Shown: in pieces, positions 11,421 through 25,254 of the stretch | Position numbering within the stretch: the stretch's first letter is position 1 | How the letters are laid out: every line of letters starts with the position of its first letter | Assembly (NCBI GenBank): GCA_029891345.1 | Contig: CM056994.1 | Location: 142,746,457-142,810,456, forward strand | Direction: 5' to 3' | Length of the DNA: 64,000 bases | Source: Dryococelus australis | Taxonomy: Eukaryota; Arthropoda; Insecta; Phasmatodea; Phasmatidae | The notes under the pieces: model-generated | What the model saw: only the letters and a program-made list of their open reading frames with translations | Told to the model about the DNA's origin: nothing | The model's database searches: none | Program-made: the position numbers and the translations under genes

Positions 11421-11508
11421 AACTCGCTGGCACGGGGATCAGAACTCACACCCCTCGCATTACTAGACCTCACCTTTATTCACTAGACCAACTCGACATA
11501 CGGTAATA
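11421..11508 (-). repeat. tRNA-like SINE head
   Basis: Minus-strand reading contains tggtctagtgaataaagg (A-box-like) and gtgagttctgatccccgt (B-box-like) with tRNA-like spacing, and ends in an (AC)n tract on the plus strand (11409-11420). Stem pairing is poor. Interpreted as a tRNA-derived SINE fragment. Confidence 0.55.
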
Positions 11509-11997
11509 CGGCTTATTTTCACTGTAAATAAATTTAAAAGTACATAAATAATATTTAAGTTATATGGTTAAGAATAGGTACGTTTATATATTTATTTTTT
11601 TACATTTCAGTTGTTGAGTTAAGAGATTAAGAGGCGATTTAAGAGTTATGTTTAGCTATGAAACACTAATAAATAATGAATAATAGGGTCACGTTTTATT
11701 GAACTTGTCGTTTTATTAAGATTATTTGAGTGGTTTTAATTGTTACACGTAATTCAAACTTGCAATACATTTCTTTGCACGTATAGTTTTTGCACAAACA
11801 GCTTTATACGGTTTTAAGTTGTTGAGTGTACGCCATTTTGCTCAAGCTGGTGAATACGTCGCAGTATAGTGCAAACATTTCCTAACGTCTATTACAAGCA
11901 TGGACCTTGCAGTTTTACAACGAAAATCTTTGTACTGTGACAAGCATTTGTAAAATTAGAAAGAATTTGTGAGTTAAAATTAACAATTTTTTTTTTA
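11509..11997. other. AT-rich non-coding stretch
   Basis: Nothing recognisable. It may contain the 5' end of the decayed transposon that follows. Confidence 0.3.
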
Positions 11998-12727
11998 GAG
12001 TCTACAGCCTCTACCATGTGTAATCGCATCAATAGCTACATGGCATTAACTTTCAACAGGGAATGGAACATTGCCAGTGTGCCCTACATAAAGGTCTCGA
12101 GTTTATGGGGAGGATACTGTTCACCTATGATAAAAAGATCACAAACCATGTAAACGTCAATTTGCACAACATGCGTTACTGGTCAACGGAAAACACTCAC
12201 TGGCTTCGTTAGATAAACCTCAACGCCAATGGAGCGTCAATGTACGATATGGTATTACCGGACAACCAAATATTGACCTTATCTCTATGAAAGGCCACTG
12301 AATGGGCGAAAGTGCCAGCATCTCTAGGGTGGTAACTTGCCTGCGTTTTTGAGATGTCGGGCTGAATACACAAGTGATGCTGTATCAGCACGATGGGTGC
12401 CTTGCTCGTAATTTCTTTACTTGCAAGAAATTAACTACAGCGTCTCTTTCCAAGTCGATGGGTACGAAGAGGTAGTCATGTTCAGCGATATGCTGCGCGT
12501 TCACCTGCCTTAATACATGCTGACTTCTTTCTCTGGGGACATATCAAAGGTGCAATGTACCAGCAGGTCCCAACTACACCAGGAAACATGAAAGATAGTA
12601 ATGTAGATAAATGTGCTTCCACACCTCCAGAAAAACTGGTAGACGTACGTCGAGCTGTGATGACACGAGCAGCAAATGGTTGTCATTTGAATATTATAAT
12701 TAAAGCACGCACTGTGAAAATGTGACT
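11998..12727 (+). pseudogene. Decayed Tc1/mariner-type (DUF4817-family) transposase
   Basis: The plus strand reads, in pieces, GRILFTYDKKITNHVNVNLH followed by NMRYWSTENTHWLR. Further on it reads ADFFLWGHIKGAMYQQVPTT and then TPGNMKD. These match the catalytic part of the mariner-like transposases abundant in insects (FTDExxFxxxGxxNxHNxHxW...NPH; later DFFLWGxxKxxVY). The first catalytic Asp of FTDE reads Tyr-Asp with shifted spacing, and the middle domain is broken by stops and frame changes. An upstream segment (SLYHV, FQQGMEHCQ) fits the region before the first Asp. No terminal inverted repeats were identified. Family assignment is by remembered motif. Confidence 0.75.
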
Positions 12728-15700
12728 ACACAATTGCCTCAATTTAGTTTTGCCAGAAGGTACAAGTTTATGTTTACTTGGTTACTAATGTGTACAGTGG
12801 AGATATGTGGCTCCACACCTCCCAGATATCTATTATTTCTGGAATAATCATGTTTATTTGTATTACTTGCATTACTTAAATGTAATCTTCATATCATTTG
12901 AAACTGCTCCACCCATAAAATATTAGACCTACTTTTTCACTATGTGTACAAATGATGTTGACACTCATATCTTAGAGTAAACGTTTTATTTGTATACAAA
13001 AACCTAAGTACGTCGTTTGATAACCTTATCTATGTACTACAACACGTAAGTATCATATTTTGTTTAGTAGTATCGGTTAAGACGTCATTGGTAATGAAAA
13101 TGTTAAGTGAACATTTTTTTTATAACAATATTGCTGTCAAAAAGACGGCATGGCCTTCTTACATTCTATGCCTTTATGAATTTCATCAAAACTATCCGCA
13201 TGTACGTAAAGGAAAATAGGCTCATTAGTCACATTATTAACTTATTATTTTGAATTTACGTAGCTGAGCTGTATTGTTTATCATCAAGGATTGCATTTCC
13301 GTATATAAATTGTACATTTACGTGACTATAGAGAAAATGTTAACAGAGGATAGTAAAAGCTCACCCAAAAAACCGTTATTCGTTTGTAGTGTAGTAAAGT
13401 CCTCTAACTTCTTTGATCGAATAGCCCTTTGATTATGCATTGTTTCAGCGCATGTTTCCTGCGCAATTTATATGCCAGCTTCCGTTGTGAGACTTATCAT
13501 CCATATATGACAACATAGATAGGTACATATGTGTATTCTCAAACGTTGATTGGTTACAGCTAGTTTTTCACTAAATTTCTGTCATTATTATTGTACCTAG
13601 ATAAAAAAAACTATTAAAAATCTATATTATTGAAAACTCTAACCATAATTGTGATATAGTAATGAGGACATTAAGTTTCGGTCAGTGATTTTGACAACAT
13701 GTCAGTTGAAGTATTTAGACGTCTAATCAAAAATAAAATATCTTAACTATTAGGCATTGGGATATAATATTTTGTACAAATGTTAAAATGTTAATTTAAA
13801 AATAATATTTTGGACAAGAAATAACCTCTCTACACCCTACAAACAGCCCTTTGTAAATCACTGAACCTATATTCATAATCAATTTAAACATATTTTTGTT
13901 ACTCTTGGCTTCCTAGTCCTAAAAATACTTTGATTCTCGGGAACATAAATATTGTTTGGTGGTGATGAACAAGGTAACGGCTGCCTGTTTCGGTCAGCTG
14001 TGGAAGAAATGAACACATGAAAGGGAGTCTGCCTAAAAAATTATTATATTTTAGAATTTTGTTGTAACGACGTAGAAATTGTCCGTCAAAATTGAAAATT
14101 ATTTGTTCATTTATGAGGTTATTATGTATTATAATTGTTCATGTTTTCAATTTTGTTGCAACATTGGTTGTTTTGTTTATTGTTTTTATTAACTTATAAG
14201 GTATTTTTCAGCAACAGAAATAGTAATTACAGTATACTTACGCATCTTTCTAATGTTCTGAATTTTTTTATGTTTAAGTAGGCCCTAGTCACAGAGATTG
14301 TGGTTGATTATTAACATGGCAATAGTGTGGTAAGCTATATAATTTTTAATCTTGCGTTATCGTGATTGGCGGCTTGTTTGAATACCTCCCAACTTAATAT
14401 ATTTCAAGGAGATTTCAGCCATCCTGGTTCCGATGGTCAGGATGCGGACTAAAGTGGATTTAGCATGTTAGACTTTTATTTGATTATTATTAATATGGTT
14501 GATTTCTGTGCCTGTGAACAGGCCATCCTGAGTGAGAAAATGATACGAGAGCTATTCTAGTAAGAAAAAGATATGTACGGCCAACACGCAATTCAGTTGA
14601 AAGATCGCTTTCTTCAGATAATGCAGTATGAAACTGCACGATAGGCCCGTGCAAACAAGCAGACGTCCAGCAAGATTCGGGTAAATGCCCCAGCTTAGGG
14701 CCACATCAACAACAATTTCTGTAAATATGCCCAATATTTTAAGTCAGCTAATATACTTCAACTTAATTTTGTTAAACGGGGGGAACTTTTGTAAGTCCTA
14801 AATATTCATTTTTTGTGACCATATTACAGTTGAAAACGAACAGATTGACACAAATTTAAGTTACGGATACTCTGACTATGAGCCAAGTTAAATTTAAACG
14901 GAACATTTCAATAAATATTGATAATATTCTTTTTTGTTACAAAGCTTAATGGTAAATTACAATTGAATCACGAGGGAGGCAAGTGTGGCCTAAGAGAACA
15001 AATATATTATTCTGTTGTAAGTTAGAGCCACATTATTCAACGGAATTCCTTTTTTAATTTTTTTATGAGTTATATTACCTACGATATCTTTAATAAAATA
15101 TTTTATTAGTAAAACGTCTCTGTTAGGTCGTAATATACTTAACGTTTTGCTATCTTGTGTAGTACTAACTAAATATCCGTGTGGTTCTGTTTTTTGCAGA
15201 GATGCATGATCCAGCATTCCTATGAGAGTATTTTTCAGCAGGTAAATAGTAGGATTGTCCTCGTTACCTGTTTTTAAGTCCTGATGAGCAGGGCAGATAA
15301 AACTCACAAGACAGTAACTCAGTACAAAACATGTAACACAATTTTCAGTTTATATCATTACAAAAATAATTCGGTAAATTTAAGTGGCATGGACATCTGA
15401 TTGCGTAGTGGCGGTACTAAGTAGTAATCGCCTTCCTATACACCATGTCTTTACTACAGGGCACTACTTTGTCTCTTCTCAATTGTATAACTGTTCGGTA
15501 AAAATGATTTTTTATGTATTTTACTTTATATTGCCATACTGGTTAGGATTTTGATAATAGACTGCGTAGGAAGTACAATAATTTATTTATGAATGGGATT
15601 CTTAATGTTTCTAGTAAATTGTGTTAGAATCTGATGTTACCTTCCAAGCCTGTTAAATAAAAAATATGAAAAATTACAATTTATTTAATTGCATTGTTAA

Positions 15701-15781
15701 TTATATACCTGAAGAAAATATCATATTGCATTTATAAAAGAAATGTCTGAAATGAGTACTTGGTTTTATAAATGCGAAGAC
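12728..15781. other. Long AT-rich non-coding stretch
   Basis: About 3 kb with no recognisable gene. The 60-residue (14552-14734) and 105-residue (14990-15307) minus-strand open stretches show no known motif, and their AT-rich codon content fits chance. Confidence 0.35.
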
Positions 15782-16020
15782 TATAGGCTATTCACGTTAA
15801 TGTGAGAACTTTCTACGCCCTAGTAACATTTCCTTTCCAACCATTTTTTTATCCTTTAATCACCTTTCTAGATAAATATTACCGTGTTAGTAATAAACTC
15901 ATTGCACACATTCCACCGCACTCTGAAGTTAACGTCTAAGGCTACAATAAAATATATTGATCGACTATTATTCCAAATGAGAGGGCATTCAAAAGTGCTC
16001 ACTTTACTGTGAATAAGCTA
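15782..16020. mobile_element. MITE family A, copy 2
   Basis: 239 bp bounded by tataggctattcacgttaatg and the inverted tttactgtgaataagcta. The interior (gaagttaacgtctaaggctac, aataaaatatattga, gagagggcattc) matches the reverse complement of the 60909-61147 copy almost end to end. Confidence 0.8.
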
Positions 16021-18118
16021 TTTCCTTGTTTACATTCCTGAACGTTTCCTAATTAAGTTATTATATTCAGAATTAGTCCACGAGCAACATTAATTGTTTA
16101 TTTATATATAAATACTTGTGTGCCCACTCAAGAAAATAACGATTTTTGATAACATTGCGGAAATCGCTGGACATGCATTAAATGTTGCATACCAAACTAT
16201 TTGATAAGTTAATAGTTAGGTAATTTTCTATAGGTACAGTAAGACTTAATGTCGTGGCGACGTATGGCAGGTGGTGCTGCTTGGTTGCAACAATCGTTAG
16301 TACTTCCCACTTGCCGCGCCATCCTCTATTGATTAGTCGTCAAGCCGTATCACTTTGTTTACGATCTGGCTGTGCGTGCTTTGCGAGTTTCGAAATGGCT
16401 GAGTTCCAGCAGCAGAACCGCTATATCAAATTGTGCAGCGAACTTGAGAGAACCATTACAAAAGAACTCGTCGAACTAGAGAAAATGTCCGCTACAGTCA
16501 GTGCATGGGCCATAGGCACTGTTATTAATGTTACACATAAAATATAGTATTAGACAAAAATAAAAGCGAAATTAATTTTAGGGAATTTAATGTTCACAAG
16601 AACTTCGCTTCTAAAACTGGTTACATATGTTCAGTTACCCACGTAATGCTTACACGACACGTCAATAGTATTCAGATATACAAAATAAAATAATAAACTC
16701 TGAGTAATCAATTTAACTTACTAGCAAATAATGAGCCCTGTTTAAAACATTAATACGCTAAAAATATCAACGTATTCAATGTAGCGTCCCGATTGACTGA
16801 CTAAGTCACTCGTCAATGCACAACCCAATCTGTTGGGCGCAGAAGCATGAAAATATTTGAATGGCTTCTCCTTAGGGTGCAGGTAATTCCTAAGATAGAT
16901 GTTTCCTTAATTCGATTGCTTAAAGGATAAAAAGGGGTAAAATAGGTTTTTGAGGGCGCCTTAATACTTCATTAACTAGATAATATATCGTTATAATTCT
17001 AAGCTTTGGAGAGTTTCTTACCCAAGTACCTAAAATCCGATTTTACGGTTGTGTGAAATACAATTCCTAAGTGGGAGGCAAGGTGTTAAATAGGTGACTC
17101 GTTTCTACTTCACTAGCCTAATAATATACCGTTACCCTGCTTCGAAAGAATCCCTTTACAAATACCTACACCTACATTTTTATTTTACGGTTTTTTACGC
17201 AACCCATGAGGCGTTGAAAAGTGGCAAAATATGTTTTCGGCGCATTTTAACATCGGATTAAAGAAATTATATATCACTATGCACTTTGTTTAAAAAAGTA
17301 CTTACACTGCAACCTTAATTAACATAATAAAAGGTAGGGAGGTCGATTTACGATATCCAAAGTTTCGGAAAAAAATGTATTGTTTTTTTTTTCAGATACG
17401 AAGGTATAAAACAACATAGAACATAAATATTTCACATAAAATATATACAAAGTGGTTTTTCAATACCTATGCTAATACAATGCGTTACAAGAAATAAATA
17501 TGAGCAGTAAATAAACTACATATACACAATGGGATGTTGTATTTAAAATTACTTACTAGAGAATAAAGGGGAAATTTTCGTTTGTACTTTCCCTCGCATC
17601 CTTTTCTGGCCGCAATATCCTTCCATTGTTTCATAAAAAGAACACCTGTAAGCTTAGGTTTTAATAGTGTTACAATTTATTTCTCGATATTCAGTGGGCT
17701 AAACCAAGTTCATTAAGGCATGGAGGTCTTAATTAAATATCAGAGTTAATTGTATTCTCGTAATTTTCTTTACGTTAACTACAAACAACATTCTCTCGAT
17801 TCAACATCTCACAATAAATTGGGATCACTTAATGTTTACATTAATGACTTCAATTAATACAGTTCTTAATTTCCTCAAATATCAATGAAATTAAAAAATT
17901 AAAATTCAGTCCTAATCACCAGTGTATCAAAATTTATTCAATTACTTTATATATTATGTATCCATATTTGACAGTTATAATATTTACAATAAAGTCCTTA
18001 TTACATTTTAATTCAGTCCCACCTCTGTTTAGTCCATATCCCGCCAATCCGCAATGTTCTAGAGTTCTCCGAGCGCCTCACGCAAAGCAGCCTTCACTCG
18101 TCGGATTCCACGCCCTTT
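16021..18118. other. Non-coding stretch with a small GC-richer island
   Basis: Mostly AT-rich. At 16250-16550 a GC-richer patch holds a 97-residue plus-strand open stretch whose second half (MAEFQQQNRYIKLCSELERT onward) is Glu/Leu-rich and could be a short helical peptide. I do not recognise it and see no splice sites or promoter that would support a gene. The remainder shows nothing. Confidence 0.3.
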
Positions 18119-18570
18119 CGTCCGTTCACACCACAAACACCTCGTCCGCCGCCGCCTCGCAGTCGCCCGTCGTCGGCCGTCCTCTTCACCGACGTCCGTT
18201 CACACCACAAACACCTCGTCCGCCGCCGCCTCGCAGTCGCCCGTCGTCGGCCGTCCTCTTCACCGACGTCCGTTCACACCACAAACACCTCGTCCGCCGC
18301 CGCCTCGCAGTCGCCCGTCGTCGGCCGTCCTCTTCACCGACGTCCGTTCACACCACAAACACATCGTCCGCCGCCGCCTCGCAGTCGCCCGTCGTCGTCG
18401 GCCGTCCTCTTCACCGACGTCCGTTCACACCACAAACACATCGTCCGCCGCCGCCTCGCAGTCGCCCGTCGTCGGCCGTCCTCTTCACCGACGTCCGTTC
18501 ACACCACAAACACATCGTCCGCCGCCGCCTCGCAGTCGCCCGTCGTCGGCCGTCCTCTTCACCGACGTCC
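18119..18570 (+). repeat. 74-bp GC-rich minisatellite, about 6 copies
   Basis: The landmark tccgttcacaccac recurs at 18121, 18195, 18269, 18343, 18420 and 18494: period 74 bp, with one 77-bp unit that carries an extra gtc. Units are nearly identical, differing in cctcgtcc versus catcgtcc (the last three copies carry the latter), which points to recent local duplication. Because 74 is not a multiple of 3 and the unit lacks stops, a long open frame crosses it by cycling through all frames. Confidence 0.95.
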
Positions 18571-18900
18571 CAGATACCGCGCTCAGCCCTAAGGCTTGTA
18601 CTAAGATTGCTGGCCGCTGGACTACTGTGATATTTATTGGATCGTATGCCATCAACCAGAAAATTCGCTAATTCCCAGAATATTCTTGCGCCTCCTGTAT
18701 GTTGGTCGGCTACTCAGCAGGGAGAGGAGGAGGGGCCATGATGCCAACCACGTCTTGCCGCTGTAAATCATTCCTGGCCTTGCCCAGGAGGAGGGTGGCA
18801 ACGAGGCGGTGAGCGCGTCAGCTTGGGGCGGGGAGGATCGAGGTGGTCACCCCGGACCACGCACAACGGGAGCTCGCCGCCGGTGCAGTCCGTAACAATA
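18571..18900. other. GC-rich, CpG-containing island next to the minisatellite
   Basis: An unusually GC-rich stretch for this window (ggcggtgagcgcgtcagc, gctcgccgccggtgcag). No convincing ORF. It could be a remnant of an LTR or promoter, or single-copy DNA from which the minisatellite arose. Confidence 0.3.
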
Positions 18901-19079
18901 TGTTCATTGTTTCCCAATATAGATAAAGTGTGATTTAATAATGTGGAACTATCTTACAACATGGTGGGAAAAAGGGCCCTGGGTAGACGCAATTAATTGT
19001 TCAAATAGATTTATGCCAGTATACATAGATAATTTGGTTGAAATTTGTTATATAGATTGTTAGATATATCATGGTAATC

Positions 19080-19740
19080 TAAAATGATTCATATGGCCAC
19101 GATTTTGAAAATAATAGCCTGACCCTCTTAAACATAGCCAAATTTGGTAGGAATCGGTTGATTATTTCTTGAGATATGACACAAAGACTTTATTCTCCAC
19201 ATTGGCTTTTCTTATAAAATGGCGAACAGAAGAGGCATTATATTAATTAAGACGCAGTTTATGGTTCTAATAGATCATTTCAGCATAAGAAGTTAGGTCA
19301 AAATAGGTTAAACATTACGGTACGTATATGAAATAAACCTAAAATATTTATACTGTCATCATTTTTCAAACAAGGACCATATCCATAATAATTGAACGTT
19401 TTGACATGGTAAATATGTACTAGGCCCTACTTATAGAGAGATATGCCAAATTTGGCGGGAGTCGCCTGTGTAGTTAACATAATATGAAATAATATTTTTT
19501 TATTTATGATGCACTTTATAAGAGTATTGATTTGTACATTTAATGACTACATCATGCACTGTCACCATACCAAATTTGTTTTCAATCGGTTAAATTGTTC
19601 CCGAGATATTGCGCAGAGTCTTAAATATCAGTAACCACAATTTTTAAAATAAACTTCCGATGTTAACTGAAACTATACCATTTGGATATTTTTACTAAAT
19701 ACTATATGTGGACCGAGTTTGGTGAAATTAGCTTCACGGA
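19080..19740 (-). repeat. Degenerate interspersed repeat, inverse orientation
   Basis: Carries ccaaatttggtaggaatcgg at about 19139, ccaaatttggcgggagtcg at 19446 and accaaatttgttttcaatcgg at 19569, each followed by a gag/gagatat-type block. This is the reverse-complement form of the 8343-9400 repeat. Confidence 0.5.
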
Positions 19741-22329
19741 TTTGAAATTGATTAAGTGGGTGGGGCTGGTGGGGGACCTACATTTCACACAGAAATTCGG
19801 GCGATTGAAAAAAATGTATCTTCCCTTCGGAAAGAAGAATAAAAAAACCACAAAAAATATATTAAAATTTCCTAATTGTTTCGCCTGTGTCTGCCATGAA
19901 GCCGATGGATTTAAATCAAACTACAATTTTCAGTGGTATTCAAAACTAAAATTGAGAAAAGACATTACACGATATCGAGCCCCATTTAATGAAGGACACA
20001 GTGCCTAATGACTTATCAGTTTGATGGTGCCCCAGAGAGAATGATTAACTAGAGACTGGTAGATGCAAGTGGTTAAGCAGAAGGCGAAAACGCACTCGAC
20101 AAGGAGAGCGTGAGCAGACATCAGTTAATGCGCTCATATGCGGGCGGTGTAAAGTGTGAATGAACTAGGGAGACAGAGGAAACAGGAGAATGCCGAGCAG
20201 GCACGCGACAACCAGCCTCATTGATTAGGCGGCAACATTGTCTTCCAATGGACCACAGCATCCGAATGTACAACACGCAGAGTTCTTTCAAACGTAGTAT
20301 ACACAATACCAACACTGTCCGTAAACTTCAACGTCAACTGCATTTAAAAAAAGATAACAATGCATATGTTATTAACCTATGTAAATTACTTTGTTAGAAT
20401 TCACTTACTTAAATATTTTAACAAACCAGTGGCTAAGAACAATTTTAATCAATATTCAATCGTATTTCCATTAAAGATTTTTAATACCAGCTCGTAGAAA
20501 AAAAAACCCCTTCCTCAACCAATTCCAATATAATAGCTACTCTAATTGTAGGAAATGTATTTAAGCAATGACGATAGCTAATAGGTTTATAATTAGCAAG
20601 ATAAACGTTTTTTTTTTTAGTTTATATGTGATAACTTTTGTAAAGGTAGTAATTGTAGATATTATCAATAATTCCAAATATTTTTATACTTTATTGATAT
20701 TTCCATTAGTGTCTACATGTAATTAGAGCAGTGATTGTGACAGATTGTCCAGAGAAAGTAACTTTTCTGCAATTTTTTTTATGTTGGATACAGAATGCAA
20801 ATTATCTTTAATTTAAATTTAAAATATACTTTCGTTATTTGTTTTTTAAATATTATATACTATACAAAAACTATACAGCGTTACAAAATATTGCTTTCTT
20901 ATCCCGTATGGAACTGAAATAGTACGTTTGAAAATTTTTGTGATGTGTGTACTGCCTTATAATTAACTATGTTGTACCGTCTTGTTCAGTGGAAGCCAGT
21001 CTATTCCCACCTTACATGGTCTGTAGGCAACTGAATGTCATTCGCTTTCAGGGTGACATTTAAAGATAACTAATACTGTATGTGTTCAAATCGACTATTT
21101 CCGTTCTACAAATCACGAGTGAATTAAACACTTAACACAGGCCATGTCGTGACGTTATAACTGAAATATTGTCAGGGTGTCGACCAGCAATATATTTTTT
21201 TTCCCCGTGGGCATTGACTGGGACCACAAGGAACAAAAAGCGTACCTAATCAAAAAGAAAAGTTTTAATTTAAAAAATGATGAGAAAATACTGAATGATG
21301 AAATGTAGATGTTGGCAACGACGGTGAGTTGGAATTTTTTAAATTGTGAGGAATTACCTGCAACATACACGGAATTGTTGAAAAAATTATAATTATATAT
21401 ATTACTCAGCTGTCATCGTGTCGTGGGTACAGATTACCAGAATTTTGTAGCTGTAATAATTATTAAGCTTTGTTGAAAAAAAATTATTTAATTTATTCCT
21501 TGCGGTTATTAATAATATTTAAAGTGTATAATAATCATGTGTTTTCGATGTAAATCATTAATAACATCACTTACTTATTGAAATTGACAGTGTGTATCAT
21601 TTACTAAATATGGCGAATCTCTGAAAATTTCCAAATTTTTCAAAACGGTGACATTCAGTTACCCACTAACAGAAGGTTCCTTAACACAAAAAAATTTGTA
21701 CTTTTTTATTTTGGAAAATAGTTGATGTAGTGAATAAAGCGAGTCAGTGCTTATTTGTATTTCCAAAATTTTACCCTTTTGGATTTCATTTTCTTAGTGA
21801 TTCATATTGTAAAATGTAATTTTTTACATTAATATGAAGAAACGAATTCGAGGTATGTAGTCAACCATTCATAAGTGGAAGCCGATAAAAATCTCGTGAT
21901 AAATTGCTGTTTCATGAAAAGCCATGATTTTCGAAATAGACAAAACGTTCTATTAATATCTGAGCTTAACTTTAATTTATTGAACCGGCTGCCGAAATTT
22001 CAAAAATGAAAACGTATCACAGGAACTCTTCCATGGTTTTCTTCCTGTATTCTGCGGTATTAAAATATGTTTAAATTTCCCTAGCAATACCGCAGAATTG
22101 TTTGTTATTACGACTACATATTAAAGTTAATAAATTCTAGTTGGTTATCTTCTTGTAACATCCAGAGCAGTAAGATATAGCATGTAAAAAAATTTCTTCA
22201 GTATGTCATATCGATGAAACCTGAAACAAATTTCAAATTAATTTTCTATACCAGCAGTATATATTATAAACATTAAATTTGTCTATACAAGACTCATTCC
22301 TCTTCCATTTTGTAAGGAGTGCATGAGTA
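19741..22329. other. Non-coding stretch
   Basis: A 108-residue plus-strand open stretch (19682-20008) starts inside the degenerate repeat and has no recognisable motif. A GC-richer patch at 20020-20330 has no identifiable content. The rest is AT-rich. Confidence 0.35.
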
Positions 22330-23250
22330 AATTTTTAGATAACTTGTGATACAATTAACCGATTTCCACCAAATTTTGTGAAGCTGTACTGTGGTAATAC
22401 ATTATTTTGTATGTTTTAAGTGTACCATACACGCATTTTTAGCATAGCGGCTATAATAAAAAGCGCAGCAAAACATATCTATAAAACTCAATAACCCAGT
22501 TTAACTTAATATATTATATAGTATATATGACAGTAATTAAATGTGCTAATACAAAATACTTTTGTCCTTCACTTATGAAGATCGTCACGTGGAAAAAAAT
22601 GGAGGTTTTATACCATATGCCGAGGACAATCAAACGATTCCCACCAAACTGTAGTAGCTTCACAGTAGGGTTTGTAATCTTATTTGTTTTAGGTGTGGCA
22701 TGACTTTCGACAGTGGCGTTTGTATAAATAATTTAGTTTAGTATGATAAAAAAATTAATCAGCTTTTGTTTACTAACAGTATTCATTAGGAACATCAGTT
22801 CTATCTACAGAGATTATCTTTTGCCGCCCTTTTGTAAAGTATTGCCAGGTGAGATAGTTAAACATTTTTCCATATTTTCAGAAAAATTCCACTAAATTCA
22901 TCCAAATTTTGCACATCATTAGTGTTACTAAAAAGCGTGAAAACGTACATGATGTAATTTAAGTCAGACGTAGATTTTAATATTGGTATCACAATACATA
23001 TTTTGATAATTTTGCCATGAGTATTTTAACAGATATCAACTTAAGTTTTTACGCTGACACCATCTATTATAAGCCTCTTATACGGAATCAGTTCTACACA
23101 ATTTCGTTTGATAGTACCACAAAAGAAAATAAAACTCTCAGGAATCAATGAACCAATTTCCGTGAAATTATATTTATAAGTAGCGATTCCGTAGGCTATG
23201 TATACTTACATTTTTTAAGTGTTCCAAAAATTTATCTTAAAAAATGGAAT
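22330..23250 (+). repeat. Degenerate interspersed repeat
   Basis: Cores gatttccaccaaattttgtg (about 22360), gattcccaccaaactgtag (about 22634), ccactaaattcatcc (about 22888) and caatttccgtgaaatt (about 23154) recur at roughly 255-275 bp. This is the same orientation as the 8343-9400 repeat. Confidence 0.45.
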
Positions 23251-25254
23251 CCCTGTAAATATTTCAGATTATTAAACCTTTAAACTGGCAGGAGGTTTTC
23301 TGCGGTCTAGTCCCTGGTAAGCCACGTGTAAATTTTTTATTGCGTCACTAGTATTACGTATGGTTCTGGCTTCTCCTATAAACGAGTGGTCGATATCTAC
23401 CCACATCTAAGCTTTTTAGAACTTCGTGAGAAATTTTCTGTACTACATGTAGAGGAAAGTAAGGTCATAAGTTAATTCAGTAAATTCTGCTTTGATATAA
23501 GTTCAGTTGTTGTTGGACGTCCATTAATAGAATTTGCCTCATTTTAATAAAAGGAAAAACTAGCATTTAAAACGTTAGTACAATCGTATGCAAGTAACTT
23601 TTTTACTGGACGATAATTGTAACTTCACGAACAGTTTTATTTAACGATTACTCCTGTTGCTCATGAAGATGGGATTTATTAGATCTCAAAAGTTCTAATT
23701 ATATATTGCACATTTTATTCACGTGTTGATTGCTATAATTTTGGGTGTATTAGTAAACGATCGATAGAAGACTAAAGGATGAAGTTTATGTATCTGTATG
23801 GCCTTCTAGACTATTTTCCTAAAAAAATAATCCATACTTTTTGTTATAATATGTGATTCTTCTAACTGAAATTCATTATCCAAAACAAATAATATAGTGA
23901 AGGGCATATATATGTTTTGTATCTCCTATCTTACCACTAATTCGTATTAAAATTTTCTGTTTTAGTTATCACATTTTCTTCTCCTAATTTAATTGGTTCC
24001 ACTCTTCACTGAGGACTTCCATTATATATTCAACTGGTATCGTCCGTGAAACGTTTGTCTCTCAAATAATGAATGTCTGAGAACCCTCTGGCGTCCCAGA
24101 TAGCTGTTGAGAAGAGAGGAGAATTTCTCGCTGACTCGTTACCAGGGCAGGAGGGGTACGAGGAAGAGATTAAAATGACAGGGAACAATATCCCCGCATT
24201 TACTGCGGCAGAGTTGGCAGGGAGGAATTTTGCATGAAGACACTGGGAAAGATGTCGACACAATTTGAAGCTGGCTGCAGATGAAATATCCTGTTGTGGA
24301 TGAAGGCAGACGTGACTTACTAGAACAGTGTTGTTACAATGACTAACCAGCATATCATTCACAATGACATATTTAAAATTCCCACAATTCAGGCCACAAA
24401 ATATTATGTCTTCTGGGGAAACTGTTTTCTCATTTCTCTTTTATTCAGTCGTATTAGAATACACAGTTTTGAAACGAGTTTACTGGTAAAGATCAAGTGA
24501 GTGCCATTTTATGCATTATCAAGCCAATGAGATATGAAAATTGAGTAGTTATTTCTCAACAAACCTCAAAACTCCCATTAGAATTCAGTGGATTACTTTG
24601 TATGTAAGTGATTAAACACTGCAAAAGGACTAAACATAAAGTTCCGAATTATGTATGTTTCTAGTATCGGTTTAGCCTAATTAACAAATCCGTCTCGTCC
24701 ATTTTCCGTAAATCCTACAGTCCTACTGACTGTGTGATGCTCCGCAGTTTACATGGCTCCAGATACCATTGTCAATCTAGCACTACCTTGTGGAATGAAC
24801 ACCATTCCTAATGCCATCATAGTAAACGTGTATTCTGAATTTTAGCTGCTTGTCCAAAAATTGTGACTCGGAAATGCTTATACCCGCGGTATATACCTAT
24901 CTGTAAATTGCAGAGGATACTCGTTTATTTACTTGTGTTATTATTAGACTGTTTTCTATATTTGCAATTTTTTTTTGTAGTCATTAATAATTCACAGGCC
25001 TGCAAAATTCAGGGTAACAAACACTTTTCTCATAATTTGCGTTACATTTTTACTACTGTATAATGCTGAAACCAAAACTGAGCACAGTTTTTCTCTATCA
25101 CAAACCATTTGTCCACAACATACACGGGCACTTTTAGTAATGCAGATGTAGCACTAATACAGTCATTAGGGAAACATGATTAAACTAAATAAGTAAAGTT
25201 TGAAGGTTAAGTACACTAAATTTCTAAAATTTACATACTTAAAAACTTATATTC
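23251..25254. other. Non-coding stretch with one unassigned open stretch
   Basis: A 110-residue minus-strand open stretch (24030-24362), and a plus-strand Glu/Ala-rich reading in the same place (GEFLADSLPGQEGYEEEIK), are not recognised. The remainder is AT-rich with nothing to report. Confidence 0.3.

Noticed and set aside
10583..11508. Functional tRNA genes
   Set aside because: A and B boxes are present, but acceptor and anticodon stems do not form properly; SINE heads or pseudogenes fit better.
17956..18630. 224-residue plus-strand open stretch, the longest in the window
   Set aside because: It spans the 74-bp minisatellite, whose length is not a multiple of 3, so the protein cycles through three frames of the same DNA. 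Openness comes from GC-rich, stop-free units and does not indicate a gene.
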